A stretch of 64,000 nt of DNA from Bugulina stolonifera. Taxonomy: Eukaryota; Bryozoa; Gymnolaemata; Cheilostomatida; Bugulidae. Made by a program: the position numbers and the translations under genes. The notes under the pieces are model-generated. The model was not told the origin of the DNA and made no database searches. It saw nothing but the letters and a program-made list of their open reading frames with translations. The stretch covers positions 806,001 to 870,000 of the forward strand of contig OW285191.1 of assembly GCA_935421135.1 (NCBI GenBank), in the 5' to 3' direction. This document shows, piece by piece, positions 60,221 through 64,000 of this stretch. How positions within the stretch are numbered: the first letter of the stretch is position 1; every line of letters begins with the position of its first letter.

Positions 60221-61212
60221 TTGCATTGCATAGAACACATAGATTGCATTCTATGCACTCTATGCATTCCATGTAATCTATGCATTCTATGTATACTATG
60301 TATTCTATGCATCCGATGCATAGAATACATTTTGTGCATAGAATCCATTGAATACATTGATCACATAGAATGCATTCTATACACTCTATGCATTCCATGT
60401 AATCTATGCATTCTATTCATGGAATACATAGATTGCATTCTATGCATTCTATGCATAGAATACATTGAATACATAGAAGACATAGAAGACATAGAATGCA
60501 TATAATGCCTTCCATGTAATCTATGCACTCTATGCATAGAATACATAGAAGACATAGAAGACATAGAATGCATATAATGCATTCCATGTAATCTATGCAC
60601 TCTATGCATAGAATACATTGATCACATAGAATGCATTCTATGCACTGAATGCGTAGAATGCATAGGATGCATGGAGTGCATTCTATTCATTCTATGTATT
60701 CTATGCATCCAATGTAGTCTATGCATTGCATGGAACACATAGATTGCATTCTATGCACTCTATGCATTCCATATAACCTATGCATTCTATGTATACTATG
60801 TTTTCTATGCATTCGATGCATAGAATACATTTTATGCATAGAATGCATAGAACACATTGATCACATAGAATGCATTCTATGCACTCTATGCATTCCATGT
60901 AATCTATGCATTCTATGCGTAGAATACATAGATTGCATTCTTTGCATTCTATGCATGAAATACATAGAAGACATAGAAGACATAGAATGCATAGAATGCG
61001 TTCCATGTAATCTATGCACTCTATGCATAGAATACAGAGATTGCATACTATGCATTCGATGCATAGAATACATAGAATACATTGATTACGTAGAAGGCAT
61101 TGTATGTAATCAATGTATTTTATGCATTCTATGCATAGAATACATTGATCACATAGAATGCATTCTATGCACTCTATGTATTCCATGTAATCCATGCGTT
61201 CTATGCATAGGG
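60221..61212. repeat. Satellite B unit 18, truncated
   Basis: Collinear with the core units for about 990 bp (GATTACGTAG near 61084, private GCATCCAATG near 60705). After the GGGTACATAG stretch it switches to edge-type sequence near 61213. Confidence 0.85.
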
Positions 61213-61800
61213 TACATAGATTGCATTCTATGCCTTCTATGCTTAGAATACATTGAATACATAGAAGACATAGAATGCATATTATGCATTCCATGTAATC
61301 TATGCACTCTACGCATAGAATACATAGAAAACATAGAAGACATAAAATGCATATAATGCATTTCATGTAATCTATGCACTCTATGCATAGAATACATTGA
61401 TCACATAGAATGCATTCTATGCACTGAATGCATAGAATGCATAGGATGCATAGAGTGCATTCTATTCATTCTTTGTATTCTATGCATTCTATGTAGTCTA
61501 TGCATTGCATAGAACACATAGATTGCATTCTATGCACTCTATGCATTCCATGTAATCTATGCATTCTATGTATACTATGTTTTCTATGCATTCGATGCAT
61601 ACAATACATTTTATGCATAGAATGCATAGAATACATTGATCACATAGAATGCATTCTATGCACTCTATGCATTCCATGTAATCTATGCATACTATGCATA
61701 GAATACATAGATTGCATTCTATGCATTCGATGTATAGAATACATAGAATACATTGAATACATAGAAGGCATTGTATGTAATCAATGTATTTTATGCATTG
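61213..61800. repeat. Satellite B right edge
   Basis: Its left part shares with 29830-30270 the variants CTTCTATGCTTAG, CTCTACGCATAG, AAAACATAG, CATAAAATGC and GATGCATACAATAC, none of which occurs in core units 1-17. The offset is a constant 31383 bp downstream of one missing 9-bp word. The array ends at TTTTATGCATTG (about 61800), followed by non-repetitive sequence. Confidence 0.85.
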
Positions 61801-62130
61801 TAAGTAGTATAGTCAGTGCAGATCTACACAGACACCCGGCCATTTCCGCGTCGTATTAGCCCTAGATCCAAAAACTCCCCGGGCGGACGACCACCCCACC
61901 CGTCCTCTCGCCCCCTCCTCTCCCCTAAACCTCACTCTATGTGCAAAGCCCTAGAACCTACTCCCCCCCATCGCGGGTGGGGTTTCAAAAACCTCATCGG
62001 CTGTTCCGCGGAACCCAGTCTAAAGAGCAAACCCCGCGCCCCGCCCTCGCCCCGTCCCACGGCTCGGGCGAGGAGGCGCGCGTACGCGCGCGCCCCCCCG
62101 CCCCGCGAACCCCACCCGTCCTCCCTCCAC

Positions 62131-62170
62131 CCGTCCCCGCCCCTCCCCACCCCTCCCCACCCCTCCCCTC
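62131..62170 (-). other. G-quadruplex-capable tract with 10-bp tandem repeat
   Basis: The plus strand shows CCCTCCCCAC at 62141-62150 and 62151-62160 and a variant at 62161-62170. The minus strand therefore has many consecutive runs of three or four G separated by one or two bases, fitting the usual G-quadruplex pattern. This is a sequence pattern only. Confidence 0.6.
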
Positions 62171-62230
62171 TGCCTCGCCCTCCGCCTCGCGGCGGTTCTC
62201 GTTTGCGAGTCCAGCCGTGGCCCCACGCCG

Positions 62231-62275
62231 CCCTCCCCCCGCCCATCCCCCGCCCCTCCCCCGCCCTCCCGCCCC
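62231..62275 (-). other. Second G-quadruplex-capable tract
   Basis: The plus strand has C runs of three to six separated by one to three bases (CCCTCCCCCC, CATCCCCCGCCCC, TCCCCCGCCC). The minus strand again fits the pattern for a G-quadruplex, and the plus strand that for an i-motif. Confidence 0.55.
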
Positions 62276-62330
62276 AACGACCCGTCGCGGCCCTCGCGGG
62301 CGGACTGTCGGCTGGAGTAGGGTGAAGCGA

Positions 62331-62752
62331 AGGAAAATACGGGTTAGAGTAATGATAGGCTACACCCGTGCGGAGTGCCCGTGCAGAGTTTACGACGCTG
62401 ACTATACTACTATAAGAAACTTACCGAGTGGTGGTGGTGCTTCCGGATGATTTCTTCGCCGGGGACTGTTGAGACTGAACTGGTCGGGGTGACACCGCAC
62501 TCGCGCGCTCCTCCGTTCGAGCGCCCCCGGACCTTCGATGAAAGACTCGCGCCTTAACCCTCATTTCCCCCGGACCCTCCCCTAGGGAAATCGCCCGTCC
62601 CCGTGACGAGCGGCGAGGGAAAGTGAAGGCGGTGGCTCTTCCACGCTTCAAACCGTAGACTTCGCGAGGAAGTTAGCCGACGACATCATCGCTCGGATGG
62701 GTAGAAATAGAAATAGATAAACGGGATAGATGGATGCTTGTCTTCTCATCGC
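62331..62752. other. Non-satellite stretch, no gene recognised
   Basis: Mixed composition. On the minus strand a frame from 62651 to 62421 begins at TTG, is basic and Ser/Thr-rich, and ends exactly where CGGTAAGT gives a plausible splice donor (GT at about 62421-62422). It could be an exon, but nothing in its sequence resembles a known family. I do not call it a gene. Confidence 0.4.

Positions 62753-62788
<36 letters not shown>
62753..62788. repeat. (CAT)12 microsatellite
   Basis: Twelve uninterrupted CAT triplets (ATG on the minus strand). The poly-methionine run in the minus-strand frame 62917-62648 is a direct product of this repeat. That frame starts at GTG and has no other recognisable feature. 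Confidence 0.95.
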
Positions 62789-62792
<4 letters not shown>

Positions 62793-63227
62793 CAAATAGA
62801 CCCGCCTCTACGATGATGTCGTTGACTCGCCACCAATTTCTTTGACCACCGCGTCCACTTTCCCCCGGGTAGCAAACTCCGATAGGGAGAGAGCGCATCG
62901 TGCGCGTGCGATGTCACCCCCCACCTACGAATGAAGACAATAGAAGAAATGTGAACTGATAAGGGGTGAGTATGAGCGGAAGCTGCGCTAGTACCGTCTA
63001 CCCCTTTGGTTTGGAGAGGTAAATGGTTTTTAATGTATTAGCTAGTGTTTTATTGCTCAGTTTTAAGGCTACAACCGGTAAACCCTCCGTTTTGAGGACG
63101 GAGACCCTTTACAATAGAGAGTGAATGTGAAAAAAATTATACGGGTATATGTACAAGGGTTATGATGCACTGTTCGTTTACTTTCCAGTTTATCGAATGA
63201 AGTAGTCTCATCTCCGAGAAATCAGTA
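62789..63227. other. Intergenic stretch downstream of the polymerase gene
   Basis: About 440 bp with no open frame of note on either strand. It contains a small stem-loop (CTCCGT at 63085-63090 pairs with ACGGAG at 63098-63103, seven-base loop) and a possible polyadenylation signal for the minus-strand gene. Nothing else stands out. Confidence 0.5.
63048..63053 (-). promoter_or_regulatory. Possible polyadenylation signal (AATAAA)
   Basis: TTTATT on the plus strand reads AATAAA on the minus strand, about 175 nt downstream of the polymerase stop codon. The position suits a 3' UTR, but a hexamer alone is weak evidence. Confidence 0.3.
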
Positions 63228-63997
63228 CTAGCATTCTATAGGACTCGTACTCACCCCGTCTTCTGCAACCTTCCGCTTACCATAGAAGTAGGTGAGTCCG
63301 GTCTTTAGCTGGGTGTAGCTATACGTTTGGTTTCCTCTTCTGATAAAACCCCGATTGTCCCCTCTCACCGACTCCCCTGTCCTGAGCACGGAGAGGAACT
63401 TCTCTTTGGTTAGGGCGTTTCCTCTTTTGTTTAGTCCTTTGCTGCTATACTTGCTATCACCATCAGCGGACCAGCAAAAGTATGTTTTTGAGTTGAGCGC
63501 GATGACCCCCTCCCCCCGAAACTCCTCCTTAAACAGGCCGGGGGTTCGTGTTTCGTATCGTTGCACCTTCTCACAACATTCCCTCATCTCCCACTCTTGG
63601 CCGAGCACCTTGGTCGTGATAAAGTCTCCCTTGTGCCTATCGCAGAAGGGTCTGGGAAACCATCTACCATATTCTCTGTAGAACTCTTCTTTTTTATCTT
63701 TTCGGATGACCTCATCTATACTACGAGCACTCAGAGCCATGTAAGCGCTATCCGTGTCCATTTCTACGTACTCAAAGTCCTCTCTGCTGACGAATCTGTG
63801 AAAATAAAACGAACGGGTTGTAGGGGGGGGGGGGGTGGGGGTTGACACCAAAGAATAAATAGAGAAGGATTTGATAAAATCTTTGTATAGTCTAGTTCTA
63901 CTTACCTATCCATAAAGTCGTAGTAGAATTCTAGCATTCTCAACTTGGCTCTCTGGAGGATAACGAATCCTACGACAGATGGAACATCCATTCGAAT
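63228..63997 (-). CDS. Protein-primed family B DNA polymerase, C-terminal part (Polinton/Maverick-like)
   Basis: DNA-synthesising enzyme of a self-replicating mobile element or virus-like element; only its C-terminal end is in the window. Two exons are visible: 63906-63997 and 63228-63795, joined across a 110-nt intron in a codon split after its second base. The last exon encodes 188 residues. DTDSAY (residues 13-18; 63758 downward) is the family B motif C with the two metal-binding aspartates. TPGLFK lies at residues 84-89. KTY at residues 103-105 (63488-63480) fits the KxY motif of protein-primed family B polymerases. The product ends a few residues after DGVST. In the upstream exon the 30 codons before the junction fit the conserved helix preceding motif C. 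At the window edge the frame meets TAG (64000-63998), which could be a splice acceptor AG or a disabling stop. The exonuclease domain and polymerase motifs A and B would lie beyond the edge. The family is known from Polintons, adintovirus-like elements and linear plasmids; which one is not decidable here, as no terminal inverted repeat, integrase or capsid gene is visible. Confidence 0.78.
63796..63905 (-). other. 110-nt GT-AG intron in the polymerase gene
   Basis: The minus strand has the donor GATAG|GTAAGTAG (GT at 63905-63904) and the acceptor TTTTATTTTCACAG (AG at 63797-63796) after a pyrimidine-rich tract. Removing it restores frame across conserved family B polymerase sequence on both sides. 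The intron contains in-frame stops and a C13 run (G13 on the plus strand, 63823-63835, then G5 at 63837-63841), a stretch prone to length errors in sequencing. Confidence 0.8.
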
Positions 63998-64000
63998 CTA

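Larger units (their letters stand above)
28657..61800. repeat. Satellite B: hierarchical array of 9-bp ATGCAT words
   Basis: About 33.1 kb built from variants of a 9-bp word: TATGCATTC, TATGCATAG, AATACATAG, AATGCATAG, AAGACATAG, TATGCACTC. The core ATGCAT is its own reverse complement, and pairs such as ATTCTATGCATAGAAT are perfect 16-bp palindromes, so both strands look alike. Words are grouped in blocks of about 170-290 bp, each carrying CATTGATCAC. Blocks are grouped in units of 1932 or 1482 bp. Open frames of up to 274 codons occur on both strands, translating to Cys-Ile-Leu / Cys-Ile-Glu type tripeptides or Met-His-Arg/Ser repeats. These follow from a 9-bp period without stops and are not credible genes. 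Confidence 0.97.
61801..62330. other. CpG-rich, strongly C-skewed non-satellite stretch
   Basis: Base composition changes abruptly from roughly one-third G+C in the array to very high G+C. The plus strand is rich in C runs and CG dinucleotides (for example GCGCGCGTACGCGCGCG near 62075-62092). Long frames open on both strands (61816-62325, 61941-62450, 61932-62246) are Pro/Arg- or Gly/Arg-rich composition artefacts that overlap one another. It could be a CpG island or promoter region, but I see no definite core promoter and no gene clearly starting from it. Confidence 0.55.

Noticed and set aside
28657..61800. Possible CRISPR or other repeat-spacer array
   Set aside because: The repeats are contiguous variants of one word with no unique spacers and no adjacent cas-like genes.
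61815..61840. GATCTACAC, resembling the end of a common sequencing adapter
   Set aside because: The match is only nine bases and the flanking bases do not continue the adapter, so chance is the better explanation.
28613..61859. Dozens of open frames of 60-274 codons on both strands in satellite B, with Cys/Ile-rich or Met/His-rich translations
   Set aside because: A 9-bp period without stop words keeps several frames open on both strands at once. Unit lengths are multiples of three, so the same frames return. Translations are pure tripeptide repeats that mirror each other between strands.
61816..62450. Two overlapping plus-strand 169-codon Pro/Arg-rich frames and minus-strand Gly/Arg-rich frames
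   Set aside because: They overlap in different frames and strands in extremely GC-rich sequence, where stops are rare. No domain or motif is recognisable.
62421..62651. Minus-strand frame of 76 codons ending at a consensus-like splice donor
   Set aside because: The donor coincidence is suggestive, but the frame starts at TTG, is low in complexity at its end, and resembles nothing I recognise. Transcript data would be needed.
62648..62917. Minus-strand frame with twelve consecutive methionines
   Set aside because: The run is the (CAT)12 microsatellite. The frame starts at GTG and has no other support.
63355..63845. Plus-strand frames opposite the polymerase
   Set aside because: They are antisense to a frame with clear polymerase motifs, and one reads through the intron.
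1..64000. Telomeric repeat tracts that would place the window at a chromosome end
   Set aside because: No tandem TTAGGG-like or related short telomere repeat is present. Centromeric or subtelomeric location cannot be inferred from this window alone.

Overview
This window is eukaryotic and almost entirely satellite DNA. Two unrelated-looking tandem arrays lie directly against each other and fill bases 1-61800. Only the last 2.2 kb is non-satellite sequence. I cannot name the organism. Three things point to a eukaryote: the arrays with higher-order structure, a GT-AG intron in the one convincing gene, and the gene type itself, a protein-primed family B DNA polymerase of the Polinton/Maverick-like kind common in metazoan and protist genomes. 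No bacterial operon, rRNA, tRNA or CRISPR is visible.

Region 1 (1-28656) is satellite A, an AT-rich head-to-tail array with an exact 228-bp monomer, about 125.7 copies, entered mid-monomer at the left edge. The monomers fall into variants that recur in order. A recognisable four-monomer cassette marks successive higher-order repeats of 14, 26, 22, 19 and 26 monomers, followed by a truncated one. Register is kept to the base for over 24 kb and is broken once, by a 1-bp insertion near 24600.

Region 2 (28657-61800) is satellite B. It is built from 9-bp words around the self-complementary core ATGCAT, organised into blocks of about 170-290 bp, and these into long (1932-bp) or short (1482-bp) units. 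Seventeen units lie in the order L S L L L S L S S L S S L S L S L. The two types differ by exactly 450 bp bounded by a direct repeat of about 92 bp. The outer edges of the array differ from the core but share variants with each other, which suggests the core expanded inside an older array. The A/B junction falls in the word TATGCATTC, present in both satellites.

Region 3 (61801-64000) starts with a strikingly C-rich (+ strand), CpG-rich stretch with G-quadruplex-capable tracts on the minus strand. It continues with a (CAT)12 microsatellite and about 430 bp with no recognisable gene. It ends with the 3' end of a minus-strand DNA polymerase gene (63228 to beyond 64000) carrying a 110-nt intron.

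The many open frames inside both arrays are by-products of repeat periods divisible by three and of words lacking stop codons. I do not regard them as genes. There is no gene network to describe: the content is two young satellite expansions next to a probable mobile-element remnant or copy.
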